A DNA stretch of 64,000 nt from Astropecten irregularis (Eukaryota > Echinodermata > Asteroidea > Paxillosida > Astropectinidae): contig OZ020246.1 of NCBI GenBank assembly GCA_963971285.1, positions 22,442,455-22,506,454 of the forward strand, given 5' to 3'. Below are positions 24,101 through 28,638 of this stretch, one piece after another; positions within the stretch are counted from its first letter, which is position 1; every line of letters starts with the position of its first letter. The notes beneath the pieces were generated by a model that was not told where the DNA came from, searched no databases, and saw nothing but the letters and a program-made list of their open reading frames with translations. The position numbers and the translations under genes were made by a program.

Positions 24101-24338
24101 GGTCAACGATTCTTACTTTATTTATATACAAAATAGAAGAAAAAATTAATTCTCAAACCATACCGAAATTGGTACTCTTCATTTGATATTTTACATGCAG
24201 TTCCCTGGTAACATCGATCGAGGCAGTACCGTGACCACTAGATTCCCGGCGGCCTTGCTTGCCAGATTCTTACGCATTCTACCCACTGAGTGGAATGTAC
24301 ATTGCAGCATGCGCTTTGAGGTGATTGGCTGCTATTAA
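6158..24338 (+). CDS. Secreted discoidin (F5/8 type C) protein, copy 1, with a Polinton in intron 1
   Basis: Four exons are supported: 6158-6341, 21693-21821, 23876-24078 and 24201-24338, total 654 nt, 217 residues. Intron phases are 1, 1, 0 and the reading frame is intact. Exon 1 encodes a signal peptide (hydrophobic VLLILLVSNC) and a short helical stretch with two cysteines. Exon 2 opens the domain at GCSNEEPLGMEDG, exon 3 carries WIQVDF and DGQSWDH, and exon 4 starts FPGNIDRGS and ends in GCY and a stop. Donors are GTAAGT, GTGTAT and GTCAGT. The exon 2 acceptor could instead be nine bases or so upstream. Intron 1 is about 15 kb because it contains the Polinton. Intron 2 holds an antisense Penelope-like remnant. 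AATAAA is at 24409-24414. Role is inferred: extracellular lectin or lipid binding. Confidence 0.8.
6434..6578 (+). repeat. Left terminal inverted repeat of the Polinton (145 bp)
   Basis: It matches the right end (20899-21043) at every base on reverse complement. It begins with AG, usual for Polintons, followed by a TATATAAA box. Its inner edge lies inside a 17-base near-palindrome, GTGTTAATCATTAACAC. Identity of the two arms suggests recent insertion or gene conversion. Confidence 0.95.
6590..6640 (+). repeat. Diverged subterminal copy of the inverted-repeat core
   Basis: The 18 bases cggtccaaaggtcactct occur in the left inverted repeat at 6508-6525 and again at 6619-6636, 111 bp inward, with related GC-rich sequence before each. 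The second copy has no counterpart at the right end. It may be a leftover from end duplication or a protein-binding site near the terminus. Confidence 0.6.
6876..7512 (+). repeat. Minisatellite, 13 x 49 bp, inside the Polinton left end
   Basis: The unit starts ggtatctaaggtacacaa and recurs every 49 bases from 6876 to 7464, giving 13 units with few substitutions. Each unit contains an inverted repeat, GCGTTC and GAACGC around a six-base loop; the loop is ATGGAG in most units and ATGCAG or ACGGAG in others. There are no unique spacers. It lies between the left terminal repeat and the first gene. Regulatory or replication use is only inference. Confidence 0.95.
7652..8311 (-). CDS. Conserved Polinton protein with coiled coil and hydrophobic centre
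   Basis: This 219-residue protein starts at the ATG at 8311 (MPKLPTAPP). It has a proline-rich N-terminus, a charged coiled coil at about residues 35-65 (RDLERRLEHERDERAKLYKKY), then two glycine/alanine/valine-rich hydrophobic stretches at about 75-120 that look membrane-active, and a C-terminal helical region containing SDGHISQSEF, which resembles a single EF-hand-like loop. Proteins of this pattern are familiar in metazoan Polintons but their role is not established. Its start overlaps the stop of the penton-like gene by 8 bp, so the two are probably co-expressed. A virion or membrane-interacting part is plausible; I would not go further. Confidence 0.75.
   Translation of the reverse strand: MPKLPTAPPVETTEIESIYPKLDPPGSQQDEGSSFRLTEIRDLERRLEHERDERAKLYKKYRRAINVVDGVDTVLVASSLGMGVAGVGLLSTIIAAPVVVALEAAALVCGLTGIAGKYVSRRLLVKAEKHDEIRILALSKLNSITDVISNALSDGHISQSEFKLVLDEVEKYSQMKADIQKKSRKAYTAQGSEVAKNELMAEARALLMKELAARQPTSK
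8304..8993 (-). CDS. Minor capsid (penton-like, single jelly-roll) protein
   Basis: The ORF encodes 229 residues. The second half has the pattern typical of Polinton minor capsid proteins: an LRRILGI segment, then a KWFYIYLDQL strand, a loop, LFAIVPAAAGG, PYPMYKKIQ and LNIRVLDEKGVVV, ending in VLEI. This family is taken to form a single jelly roll at capsid vertices. The assignment rests on strand pattern and conserved spacing. The ATG at 8993 is only 17 bp from the ATG of the divergent gene at 9011, and its stop overlaps the next leftward gene. The N-terminal half is less recognisable. Confidence 0.75.
   Translation of the reverse strand: MYQTIFITLTQLQNGEATTLQSVVDNTGGKLYIALRELHYEVGYHNMGSSSDILWRSESTHGARRIMVPPGLYTIEYLSTFVMEVIPGLTFNISKATGLIKLNIPGSDGEIRLSSDLRRILGIDEKGWFGGIYEGDKPVQFIPHKWFYIYLDQLSTSSNHVDGAPSTLFAIVPAAAGGTVDITPPYPMYKKIQIGHIHQLNIRVLDEKGVVVKNHQRPITAVLEIRENA
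9011..10378 (+). CDS. Large Polinton protein with C-terminal membrane anchor, function unknown
   Basis: The product is 455 residues, starting MESPFQFNSD at an ATG. Residues 1-350 are mixed alpha/beta with conserved aromatic patches (MKFWQNKVNF, YHWYYGKMRP). Residues about 365-435 are low-complexity, rich in Pro, Val, Ala, Gln and Thr with repeated APVA-type motifs. The last 20 residues form a hydrophobic segment (LTALVVVGVAVGLGWLALR), so the protein is probably tail-anchored. I do not recognise a named domain. Its capsid-gene neighbours suggest a virion or assembly component. Its stop overlaps the convergent coiled-coil gene by 9 bp. Confidence 0.75.
   Translation: MESPFQFNSDAQYQPGVQAGARSVPQLVEARVQIRASIPGEFDEWFEAQYPDVLKKYRLPRVTSDKVVQAWNSSPMKFWQNKVNFAVWCATTGCGVSTEDHINSETPMVRSLYRFHVYYQIRRILEDMQVPLPQDDTWDACDTPYNQRAYERICAEFGVSPHTDWRQKLSENNGLGTPYHWYYGKMRPIKQVSDMLRKILEPSKHLTSNTYRKDLMSFSASGVAGNPYTIDYIDQGDVGETAWRTFILGKSEGFTQVGVERINDSIRTYVWAILGAQAQTRTSIIGTGTASDAQKQFLANVEDAIASPVDLPSAIGRYQDVLRYARSKVNFVFGVGLYMAPGDMELQIGTIQDYNNEIVVAEPGQKIGINTNINVSTPSQSYDMEGPAAGPAQPVEAPVAIQPTTQLHTVKAPVATPVEAVPHVTIQPEVQAHYDGLTALVVVGVAVGLGWLALR
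10370..11619 (-). CDS. Conserved Polinton coiled-coil membrane protein, split by a frameshift
   Basis: The body (10370 to about 11398) is open for over 300 residues: a coiled coil over the middle (NELERPGTSERADQIEREI and neighbouring heptads), a membrane segment (ASIITALGFIISTLVLALTG), a Pro-rich linker (PPPTPPTPP) and a C-terminal amphipathic/hydrophobic end (ENLWALVVAIGGLLIVIV). It has no ATG near its start. The N-terminal part lies in another frame, from the ATG at 11619 (MAEGGFEMSDIGG, acidic, PYEEETGFIDD) to a stop at 11287. The frames overlap between about 11287 and 11398, so a single 1-nt change, or -1 recoding, in that window would connect them. I recognise no clear slippery heptamer, so decay is likelier. 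The family is common in invertebrate Polintons; its role is unknown, possibly membrane- or capsid-associated. Confidence 0.75.
11637..11670. promoter_or_regulatory. Inverted repeat between divergent Polinton genes
   Basis: In the 60-bp gap between the coiled-coil gene (leftward) and the major capsid gene (rightward), GTGTATTAAAC at 11637-11647 is mirrored by GTTTAATAC at 11662-11670. A palindrome midway between two starts fits a shared bidirectional control site. No experimental evidence. Confidence 0.4.
11680..12984 (+). CDS. Major capsid protein (double jelly-roll, hexon-like)
   Basis: The product has 434 residues and starts at an ATG in a strong Kozak context (CACCATGG). The N-terminal jelly roll contains the highly conserved stretch around QNQQLLVRFPNL, GTARLAFTISLDSTD and NRTVVQNLGRAVVKKTTI, followed by IPLDFELLESHMPFFQSALG and LEYELTFNDYSRVI. 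The second roll follows from about residue 225 to the end (IENGRFINALY). These motifs match the Polinton hexon-type capsid family, which builds an icosahedral shell. Length is normal and there is no break. The last 29 nt overlap the ATPase gene, suggesting one transcript for the rightward cluster. Assembly of particles by this element is inference. Confidence 0.9.
   Translation: MASSKYGRKLNPFRSLREPLGIKGIRQSVVVTNNPSTIDQNQQLLVRFPNLGDQDVIVLGTARLAFTISLDSTDENRTVVQNLGRAVVKKTTIRISGNEIMSVDDSDVINCYSDLWKTKRERQSHVYQGIDEAAGNMLKLRVNAGDGSRTQVEDKAIANAYGNRFAIPLDFELLESHMPFFQSALGDRLEYELTFNDYSRVIKATDDSKASYTIDNISLEFDTVSEPSLARTIRGRYAGRLAILYERILRHRKVTPDKSQTLWNINLNVPARSLKGILMLFEDGETAAAFGRDTESFYNPKIEKVEVTIEGVPNQLYSQGIRAYQQWDEARKYFASGPSAKHHAEVAAVAKDLRLADVKIGEYLSSKYALWLDMRTSDDDSLHGSGRRIENASEGVTVQITKKAETAGTLNMYLYVIMDAQINIENGRFINALY
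12956..13582 (+). CDS. FtsK/HerA-type genome-packaging ATPase
   Basis: The ATG at 12956 gives 208 residues; upstream only a non-ATG extension exists. Walker A is GQTGCGKT at about residues 17-24 and Walker B is LYIIDDC at about 98-104. A later SGRHASQSVWVLTQ segment fits the conserved strand and polar residues of this ATPase class. In Polintons, adintoviruses and related capsid viruses this enzyme pumps DNA into preformed capsids. It directly follows and overlaps the major capsid gene. The C-terminus is charged and ends at a duplicated 21-bp sequence. The motifs are complete, so it should be catalytically competent. Confidence 0.9.
   Translation: MGVLSTLCTNGHAIICGQTGCGKTVFTLDLLELPRSRGGYRDTFAHIIILCPTARWNKTYHERHWVWTDPEVFIVDPGDKLHEYLRAFYSIFAGEPTLYIIDDCSASKALTKKKDMLSELAFSGRHASQSVWVLTQKYNSVLKDLREQTKWIAIFHCKERDSFEDCLRENDVIPTKEERAALRKQLSEAKHAKLILKTDQPAAYQLLT
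13570..13611 (+). repeat. 21-bp tandem duplication at the ATPase stop codon
   Basis: The sequence around ctgttaacataagcttaaca occurs twice, 21 bases apart. The first copy provides the ATPase stop; the second fills most of the short gap before the next ATG at 13615. Confidence 0.85.
13615..13929 (+). CDS. Small single-pass membrane protein of the Polinton
   Basis: This 104-residue protein has one strong N-terminal membrane segment (TLIAVFANLMLWCYFLLEYV, about residues 9-28) followed by a basic LKR stop-transfer patch and a charged C-terminal part ending GGTAKKYLG. I recognise no catalytic motif. It sits between the ATPase and another conserved small gene in the rightward cluster, 32 bp after the ATPase stop. 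Small membrane proteins are common in this position in Polintons and may belong to virions with an internal membrane; that is inference. Confidence 0.7.
   Translation: MLELWMQTATLIAVFANLMLWCYFLLEYVRLKRGITYVISPLQSAVHNMANADEFIDQLLSQEGAKEKSTGTTVAMTIDTERQEQKRARLAAIVAGGTAKKYLG
13957..14373 (+). CDS. Conserved small Polinton protein (MTDGEVSKHYGRYEARLG type)
   Basis: The product has 138 residues. The first 95 are of a type recurring in invertebrate Polintons: an N-terminal MTDGEVSKHYGRYEARLG, then a helical core with PENRPQLVSDL and CCELYYRYGMYLAPLTAAM. The tail from about residue 100 is acidic and glycine-rich and overlaps the next gene in another frame (14264-14373), so it may be poorly constrained. 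It has no enzyme motif. Gene order beside capsid and packaging genes suggests a structural or assembly role, unproven. Confidence 0.75.
   Translation: MTDGEVSKHYGRYEARLGASMTKTLGDSALQMYALLAGRVLPIPPENRPQLVSDLSEDPFVQHALTTACCELYYRYGMYLAPLTAAMTTAKHCRFGDQVSPTYAEDGGDDIEIDGLAGDGPTRACPGGDPSNAREGDD
14264..14818 (+). CDS. Basic, Ala/Glu-rich Polinton protein with one membrane segment
   Basis: ATGs at 14264, 14273 and 14297 are all possible starts; 14297 (MASQETAPQEP) looks natural. The protein has a Gln/Pro/Glu-rich start, a lysine-rich KNPKKVAAGQKGASARKAKQ stretch, a coiled-coil-like helix, an AETAETAPETAAEAA repeat, and one membrane segment (GWIAFAVLAAVAVGAALYA). The KKVAAG-RKAKQ pattern recurs in Polinton proteins and could bind nucleic acid. 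The final 20 residues overlap the next gene (starting 14755) in a different frame. Function unknown. Confidence 0.7.
   Translation: MRKMEETTLKSMASQETAPQEPAQEATPPTQERVTIKNPKKVAAGQKGASARKAKQEALLEQLQKAKEGLQPSQTAQPAETAETAPETAAEAATFSAQTGWIAFAVLAAVAVGAALYAQKSAPPSINRGARAKAAPVRIEAREKKVLLDERPDPFHMQLLLMPPCLLPVQTANSLPIWHTTPPL
14755..14994 (+). CDS. Small conserved Polinton protein with hydrophobic helices
   Basis: The product has 79 residues from CACCATGT. It has two helical hydrophobic stretches (YHSAVVSGLAMGYAALG and PYDVGMVILDVGLAMATKDM) and ends KQGILPADILK. The sequence type is strongly conserved in invertebrate Polintons, but I know no function. It overlaps the end of the previous gene by 64 bp and precedes the next ATG by 30 bp, consistent with one transcript. 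Confidence 0.75.
   Translation: MSTPSTDGKQLANLAYHSAVVSGLAMGYAALGKKITKGATPKLDFVPYDVGMVILDVGLAMATKDMLVKQGILPADILK
15025..15447 (+). CDS. Conserved Polinton protein with terminal membrane segments and coiled coil
   Basis: The ATG at 15025 gives 140 residues. A hydrophobic start (IAMLVGGALVNALAFSGSNF) leads into a charged coiled coil (EERKRHDKALEQLQAAQAEW, about residues 33-60), a RDVDEAIRQYNL segment, a LSDFYQPSPEQRDREIAFV motif and a C-terminal hydrophobic helix. This arrangement recurs in Polintons of marine invertebrates. A membrane or virion-tethering role is possible. It is the last gene before the integrase. Confidence 0.75.
   Translation: MASIAMLVGGALVNALAFSGSNFLFSSLSGSDEERKRHDKALEQLQAAQAEWSRKRAERLDWINEELRRQGHAVHTFRDVDEAIRQYNLITAGSGVVLAQKPEPKLSDFYQPSPEQRDREIAFVVVGLGATSVAAYMLTK
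15467..15472 (+). terminator. Possible poly(A) signal after the rightward capsid cluster
   Basis: AATAAA followed by an A run lies 20 bp after the stop of the preceding gene and before a T-rich stretch. It could end transcripts of the rightward cluster ahead of the integrase. Confidence 0.4.
15549..16574 (+). CDS. Retroviral-type (rve, DDE) integrase of the Polinton
   Basis: The ATG at 15549 gives 341 residues. The N-terminal part is a helical region (YYSPRGYWKGLAAIKNL, then SEEDARAWL) rather than a clear HHCC zinc finger. The catalytic core has D82 (HQADLLFLP), D145 (LQVDPGREF) and E180 (GIVERFNRTL), with D145 and E180 34 residues apart, matching the DDE family. The C-terminal part (TWSLDVYRL to FVREELLVV) fits the small SH3-like barrel of such integrases. 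The enzyme joins element ends to target DNA, giving the short target duplication seen here. It ends by overlapping the convergent polymerase gene by 11 bp. All catalytic residues are present. Confidence 0.93.
   Translation: MTASPTSARLTAKLSRIYYSPRGYWKGLAAIKNLSAVAKISEEDARAWLKKQAIWQIYLPAPRHVPRPKFDVGVPNEVHQADLLFLPRDRPGRKTYKYALTIVDVASRYKEAEPLATKEAKEVADAMSRIYKRGPLRWPRLLQVDPGREFMGAVNQLLAKHNVEVRRGRVDIHRDQGIVERFNRTLAERLFGHQYAQEMRLSEGQRSTEWVARLPAVIAALNGEVTRLTGKRPSEAIKAKTVMQKPSSTVPGRLVGPSEQKLPSDVGVRYLYQPGELEGGRRRATDPTWSLDVYRLGRSVTKPNEPVLYYLLDGPARGFVREELLVVPPDTQLPPDGVLKH
16564..20334 (-). CDS. Protein-primed family B DNA polymerase of the Polinton
   Basis: The product has 1256 residues, normal for Polintons. 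Order of parts: a long N-terminal region; a Cys/His region (DDNCLRW with C265, GKFHYTW with H352) resembling an OTU/papain-type core; a C2HC finger (C376, C379, H392, C396); exonuclease I DFE at 434-436; an inserted zinc/HNH-like cluster (C528, C531, H543, H545, H555, C558); exonuclease II FHNLRGYDS at 575-583; exonuclease III YCRTD at 720-724; polymerase A DANNLY at 820-825; B KLMNNSVFG at 981-989; C YTDTDS at 1081-1086. All catalytic aspartates are present and there is no break. The start overlaps the Arg-rich ORF by 19 bp. It replicates the element from its ends, presumably primed by a terminal protein that may be part of the N-terminus. Confidence 0.95.
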   Translation of the reverse strand: MPEPTIDVAQLLAEVKISEPARDVVNNILDEPISEEVKRRLLKPLLPRAHRPTIPLRTKKERKRQAIVEKFDPITKVFRTTQDYQKEILEVFQEQKKDDLVFRRLPWEIGNFLRGWELNIPQGHALEADPKALLEGLRPRIRKKLEKEIEALNGVKFQLALKVQLRKDKPDGFSEYTDPVLRHKQEPLIQTNEIKEALDRSFPVIQETLEKWTQRGSGWVVDRVLTLWLSIARYQPLRGGSYISLPAAVKNKKAVINVKNQDDNCLRWALRSAMFPAEKDPQRPSKYPTDDGLNFEGTEAPTPISMIEKVERQNNLTINVFGWDKGVIIHRLSKQAGPRINLLLIEKAGKFHYTWIKDLNRLLYDQSKHNERKHFCERCLHGYTREDLLEAHKPECRGIGQTAVRVEMPEEGKNKLVFQNHQKQLSAPFIIYADFEALTIKLEGPELDPTKSNTRKTQQHEACSYCFTVVRCDGQTQPSVEYRDPNAAEHFFRALKEEERKIKAMLTSPKAMQMTREDWKSYNKATTCHVCDKPLAGDRVRDHCHIVGKYRGAAHNACNLKLRLNLKTTPIPVVFHNLRGYDSHLLMQAISKVEGKVSCIPNNTEKYISFSLGQLRFIDSAQFLLASLDKLAAANQPEAFNITTKFEPDEKKRELLLRKGIYPYEYMDSWERFAEPALPPKEVFYSKLSEERISEADYAHAQNVWGAFGCRNLGDYSDLYCRTDVLLLADVFETFRKTCLRQYKLDPANYYTSPGLSWDALLKKTGIELDLLTDYDQHLFIEKGLRGGISMVSRRYAKANNPLVEGYDSSKERSHILYLDANNLYGWAMSQPLPTGGFRWVEDCDGLAASIAAHPAESPNGYILEVDLEYPEELHDAHNAYPLAPERMVVQKEWMSEYQHNLLAVGATPTEVEKLVPNLRNKERYVLHYRNLQLYLSMGMRLKKVHRALSFNQSPWMEPYIRMNTELRRKATSDFEKDLYKLMNNSVFGKTMENLRKRVNVKLVRADEEDRLRRLIASPAFARATIFDDDLAAIQVHKSRLVLNRPVFVGMSILDLSKHLMYDFYYNQMKGQYGERCQLLYTDTDSLLIELQTEDVYQDMAERVHLYDTSGYPEEHPLRSNTNKKVLGEMKDECAGRPIAEYVGLRPKMYSILEADGKNIKKAKGVKKSVVKKRIRHEQYKEALFDKKTFRHSMDVLRSERHRIYGQSLNKVSLSPFDSKRWIAKNGVGTLAYGHKDATPVGMFDINQLLDELFNA
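20316..20474 (-). CDS. Arginine-rich 52-residue protein upstream of the polymerase
   Basis: The frame opens with ATG at 20474 (a second ATG at 20468) and ends with TAG at 20316, overlapping the polymerase start by 19 bp. It has 18 arginines in 52 residues, with one TPEQIERDRARR stretch and RR pairs throughout. Small basic ORFs occur at this place in other Polintons. It resembles DNA-condensing core proteins of viruses such as adenoviruses in composition only. Expression is unproven, and it could be an upstream ORF that tunes polymerase translation. Confidence 0.6.
   Translation of the reverse strand: MPMSAEARGRRNRLARERRARRTPEQIERDRARRARNRQARRERGGKCQSPP
20511..20786 (-). CDS. Cysteine-rich zinc-binding-type small Polinton protein
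   Basis: The product is 91 residues from MKGNNNCQWLVLGS. Cysteines form pairs: CQW, LCGRICLRDYCKIH, CQMCG, CRTC, arranged like one or two small zinc-binding modules, followed by a basic tail (WREKQRPFRSEFKRLAAIKI). The pattern CQWLVLGST-CG-C-YC-H recurs in invertebrate Polintons. It is the outermost gene at the right end, leftward, with an AT-rich stretch (20788-20812, TATAATATAATAC) just upstream that could be the promoter for this gene, the Arg-rich ORF and the polymerase. A nucleic-acid-binding or regulatory role is inferred. Confidence 0.8.
   Translation of the reverse strand: MKGNNNCQWLVLGSTELCGRICLRDYCKIHLARLRKDRTTYACQMCGIGVKTALAWCRTCNGGSSRVRAWREKQRPFRSEFKRLAAIKIFN
20899..21043 (-). 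repeat. Right terminal inverted repeat of the Polinton (145 bp)
   Basis: It is the exact reverse complement of 6434-6578, ending CCATTTTATATACTACT before ACAAG. The first base inside the repeat differs between the two ends (C at 6579 against T at the mirrored place), which sets the length. Confidence 0.95.
21044..21108 (+). repeat. Target-site duplication and a 44-bp duplication of host flank
   Basis: ACAAG at 21044-21048 is the target duplication. The 26 bases left of the element (6408-6433) reappear at 21067-21092, and tgaaaactcgcgaaga occurs at 21049-21064 and again at 21093-21108. Copies 2 and 3 have this flank only once (for example 29836-29875). So about 44 bp of host sequence is duplicated in tandem at the insertion site. 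Confidence 0.85.
22551..23655 (-). mobile_element. Penelope-like element remnant in intron 2 of copy 1
   Basis: Inverted arms of about 120 bp (22551-22675 and 23530-23655, AGTGACGTTTCACTGATAAG) flank it, like the terminal repeats of Penelope-like elements. On the minus strand it has a broken GIY-YIG endonuclease (YEIPCASCSKSYIGETGR around 22905-22970) and a short piece downstream of the reverse transcriptase. The reverse transcriptase core and part of the endonuclease are deleted. It is not functional. Confidence 0.75.
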
Positions 24339-27300
24339 ACGGAGCAAACTTGACAGGAAGACAGAATTTGAGTTACATGTAGTTGCCTTGGCTAAAGATA
24401 AAGCCTTCAATAAATAAAGCATTTTATAAATTTAGATCATTATTTTGGCTGATGACCAGTTTGCAGCAGTTAATTACTTGTAATGATTGGATTTCGTGAG
24501 CATTTGAAGTGAATACCCAAACTGTAACATTAAATGTTTTTAATAGAGTACATTAACTAGAAACAAATTTACAGTTTAAAAACAGCAAATTCAGTATCTC
24601 AAGTATCTTAATTACCAGGGATGGGTCATTAGGGAGACTTTCTCATTGGGTCGTGCACAAACTTTACTTACCTATTTCTAAACATCCTCCAAACCAATGA
24701 ACTTGAAATTGACATATGTTCATATTGAGAGCATTTTCTGTCTTCTATTAAAATATGGACGGTAAAAATATGTCTTTAAAAGGTATAGCTGGTACCTTAG
24801 GGAGACATCGAAAAGTCTCCCTAAGTCCCAATGTCTCCCTAATGCCCACTTTTAGACGCTAACGTGTTTCCATAATACCCCATTTGTAATTACATGTATC
24901 TGTACACTCAGAAAACATAACACTTGTAATTAAAGTGGTTCTGGATTATTCAAACTAAGTACTTGGTGATACCGTGATTAAATACGAGTTTGCGTAAAAA
25001 AACATAACGCGGTTCTTTTTAATATTCTAGTAAACTTCGTCAATATTCTGCACACATTACTCCATAATGGCAGCAACCCAATTCATTAGTTTCTGCACTC
25101 TGCATCAAACATTTTGTGTTCATATCAGTGTTTCTGTTTTTAATGGTAAATGAAGCCGCTGTTTGTGCACTCATTATATAGTGCTTTACTATTATTTTTG
25201 TATTTTAAAAGTCGCTTTTTCAGAACACAATATTGTGTTAATGTTGTACACAGAATCAATAATATAATAATACAATGCTATTTGAATAGGATCGTGCACA
25301 AACTTTATTAACCTATTTCTAAACATCCTCCAAACCAATGAACTTGAAATTGACATATATTCATATTGAGAGCATTTTCTGTATTCCATTAAAATATGGA
25401 CGGTAAAAATATGTCTTTAACTGATGTAGCTGGTACCTTAGGGGGACATCGAAAAGTCTCCCTAAGTCCCGATGTCTCCCTAATGTCCATTTTTAGATGC
25501 TAACGTGTCTCCATGGCCCATTTGTAATTATAAGCGTAAATATTCATGGTATAGTCTGAAGACTGAGTTGCAGATCTTACTAAAAGTGCTGAGTTGTACA
25601 TACAATGTACATGTACAAGGAAGTGAATAAATCATGACGCACTATATTTGTACTCATGTTCCATTGTGCAACAATGTTTACCTTGCTAGTGCCATGATAA
25701 TAAGACTTTATTCAAATGAGACGCTGGTAACAGGTTGCTGACAATGACACAGGCCAGGTTCAATGTGGTTCATTGAATTTCTTCTTTAAAGTTTAGAAAT
25801 CAATAACATGAAGGAAATAAATCTATTCGCAAAAAAATATATATTTGTTGCAAAACGGCCTTGAACATAGGCTTTTTTGCCTTATGTTCTTATGTATTGG
25901 GAATTGCAAATTGTTAGTAAAACGTATAGCTGCTCAGCAGAAGCCATGTTAATGGGTTCATGCAGTGCTTTTTTCAGTCAGGTTATTTTATTGTCTTCAT
26001 ACAGAGAATATACTGACAGATAATGAATGGCAAGTCTTATTTTGGTTCAAACCACCATTTGATCTTCCTTTGAATGGCTTTGCAAAATGAAGAATTTTCA
26101 TACATGCTCATGTGGGGAGCCAACAGCAAAAGAATAATAAAACAACCTAAAAAATGAAACTTGACCCACAGAAATTGTTTGGCAAAAATAATTCCATCAC
26201 CAGTTGAGTGAACGGAACATATTCGGCACAATAAAACCTATTGAGGAGGAAAAGCTCTGTCAGAAAACCTATAAAACAACCCCAACTGTTTGTGCACAAA
26301 TCAATTGGGTTGCTGCTCTCAGTTACCCAGATGACATCATAGTTTTGCTCATAAATATAGAAATTCTAATTAGCATACAAACCAAAAAACCTGTTGTTAC
26401 CCCTGAAACAGTATGAGGAAGTCGGTAAAATCACAGGCTCCATAAAACAGTTGCTTTTTGGCACATTATTTTAAGCCATAACACATAATCACAGCATTGC
26501 GCTTTGAGGTGATTGGCTGCTACTGAAAGCAGCCAACTTGACTGGAAGAAAGACTTTGAGTTAGATATCTTAGCTCAATTAAGTTCGAGGGTCTAGTCGA
26601 GAATTATCTACATAACATTTCATTGGATTGAATTTCGTGAGCGTTTGAAGTGAGTTAACATTGTATCTGAAAGAGAACATTTAACTGAGCATTGATTTGT
26701 AGGTCTTACTGCAAGTGCATATTACAGGTGTATAACGTACAAGGAAGTGATTAAATCATGACGCACTAGGCTATATTTGTATTAATGTTCCATTGTGCAA
26801 CAATGTTTCTCTTGCTAGTGTCGTGATAATAAGACTTTATTCAAATGAGACGCTGGTAACAGGTTGCTGGCAATGACACAGGCCAAGTTCACTGTGGTTC
26901 AGTGAATTTCTTCTTTAAAGACTAAACACAAGTTACGTTTACAGGACGTCTAACTAAGCAATTCATCATTTAATCTGGTTCCCAGACCAGGAATTTGCAA
27001 CTATTCTCTGCCAATTCTAAGATTTGCAATAAGAGTAGTCATGGAATCTTGGGCAGGGAACCAGACTATTAAACATTCTGAAAATCTAATTAAAAAATGA
27101 AAAAGACTCCACACAAGCGAACGACAGAGGGCGTCCCCAAAACTCTCAACTTCACAGTTCAAAACACCTCATCCATGAGTCTCCCAGTTTTTGGTGCAAT
27201 ACTCCAAAGTTTCAACCTCATCTAACTGATTCTTTTCAAGTTTTGGTGAGTCAGCCGCTGAAATTTTTCACTAATTGCCCCAAGAACCCCCCCCCCTGTC

Positions 27301-27824
27301 CATTTTCCCAATTGATCTCAGAATGCATATAAATAGAATTATATACAAATTATGATATTGAAATCGAGCTTAGAGCATTGATTTGATTTTGGACTTATTT
27401 TTAGTGTAGTGCACCCTGACGGTGCTCAACCATGAACTTTCTGGTTATAAATTAAAAATAATTAAAGGATAATGAGTTAAAACATGTTCACAACGTTTGG
27501 CATTGGACATAATGCAAAGCACCCTATACCAACATAATTTCCAAACGACAGTCGTCTCCACGTTCCCCATATGTTTACTTTCACTCAAATAATATTGATG
27601 ATTAAAGGGGTCACACTAGTTTCCGATACGAAAGCTAGACGCCCTCTAACTGTGTCAGTCTGGTGATTTTGTTTATTAATTTTTCAGAATGTTTGATTGA
27701 TTCTGCAAAAAAATATTAGTTAGCCGCCCTCTAACGTTCGCCTGGGTCTAGTTTTTGTTTGGTACTTTGATCTTCAGATTGCTTATGCAAAAGTGTTAGT
27801 TCGAAGACCTCTCATTTACCATAA

Positions 27825-28171
27825 GGCCATACAAAAATTTGTTGTATTGGCGTAACCTGCCCGACCGAAAAATATGCCTCGACCGTAAACATTTTAAACC
27901 AAAACAAATATATAAACAATTAATAAATAAATAAAAATCGGGAACAAAATAATAAAATAAAAAAATCACAAATTTGTATGCAGATTAAAAGCTTAAAAGG
28001 AGCAAAAGATGGAAACCAGACTGTTTAAAGTTGTTATGTCATTTCTTGTCTTTATTTGACACGTCAAATACTGTGATATATACAGGGGAAAAATAAAAAA
28101 TAAATAATCCGCCCGCCCTACCCTATTTTCCATACCTCCGTTACGCCAATACAACAATTTTTTTTATGGCC
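27825..28171. mobile_element. Harbinger-type miniature element, 347 bp
   Basis: Ends GGCCATA and TATGGCC carry inverted TTGTTGTATTGGCGTAAC, and TAA flanks both sides (27822-27824, 28172-28174). The sister unit at about 4950 lacks it. A 3-bp TWA duplication is typical of PIF/Harbinger elements. No coding. Confidence 0.8.
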
Positions 28172-28439
28172 TAAGTATTGATGGCATAGTCAGCATTGAG
28201 GTGTAGGTCTTACTGCAAGTGCATATTACAGGTGTATAACGTACAAGGAAGTGATTAAATCATGACGCACTAGGCTATATTTGTATTAATGTTCCATTGT
28301 GCAACAATGTTTCTCTTGCTAGTGCCATGATAATAAGACTTTATTCAAATGAGACGCTGGTAACTGGTTGCTGACAATGACACATGCCAAGTTCACTGTG
28401 GTTCAGTGGATTTCTTTGTTGAATTTTAGGGCCTACTGT

Positions 28440-28638
28440 CAGTGGCGTCACCAGACTTTTGAGTCTGGGGGGGCACAAGGGGGGCACTAGCAATTGTTGG
28501 GGGGGGGGCAAACGTTTTATATACTATATATTTTTTTTCACCAACCCAAATTTCAAATGGGGGGGCACGAGGGAGGGGCACAAGGTTTTCCAGGGGGGGG
28601 CACGTGCCCCCCCTGGCCCCCCCTTGGCGACGCCACTG
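28440..28638. mobile_element. hAT-type miniature element, 199 bp
   Basis: Ends CAGTGGCGTCACCA and TGGCGACGCCACTG, with the 8-bp duplication CCTACTGT at 28432-28439 and 28639-28646. The unit at 5217 has the empty site. The interior is G- and C-run rich. It is related to 53687-53902 and to the fragment at 41732-41848. Confidence 0.88.
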
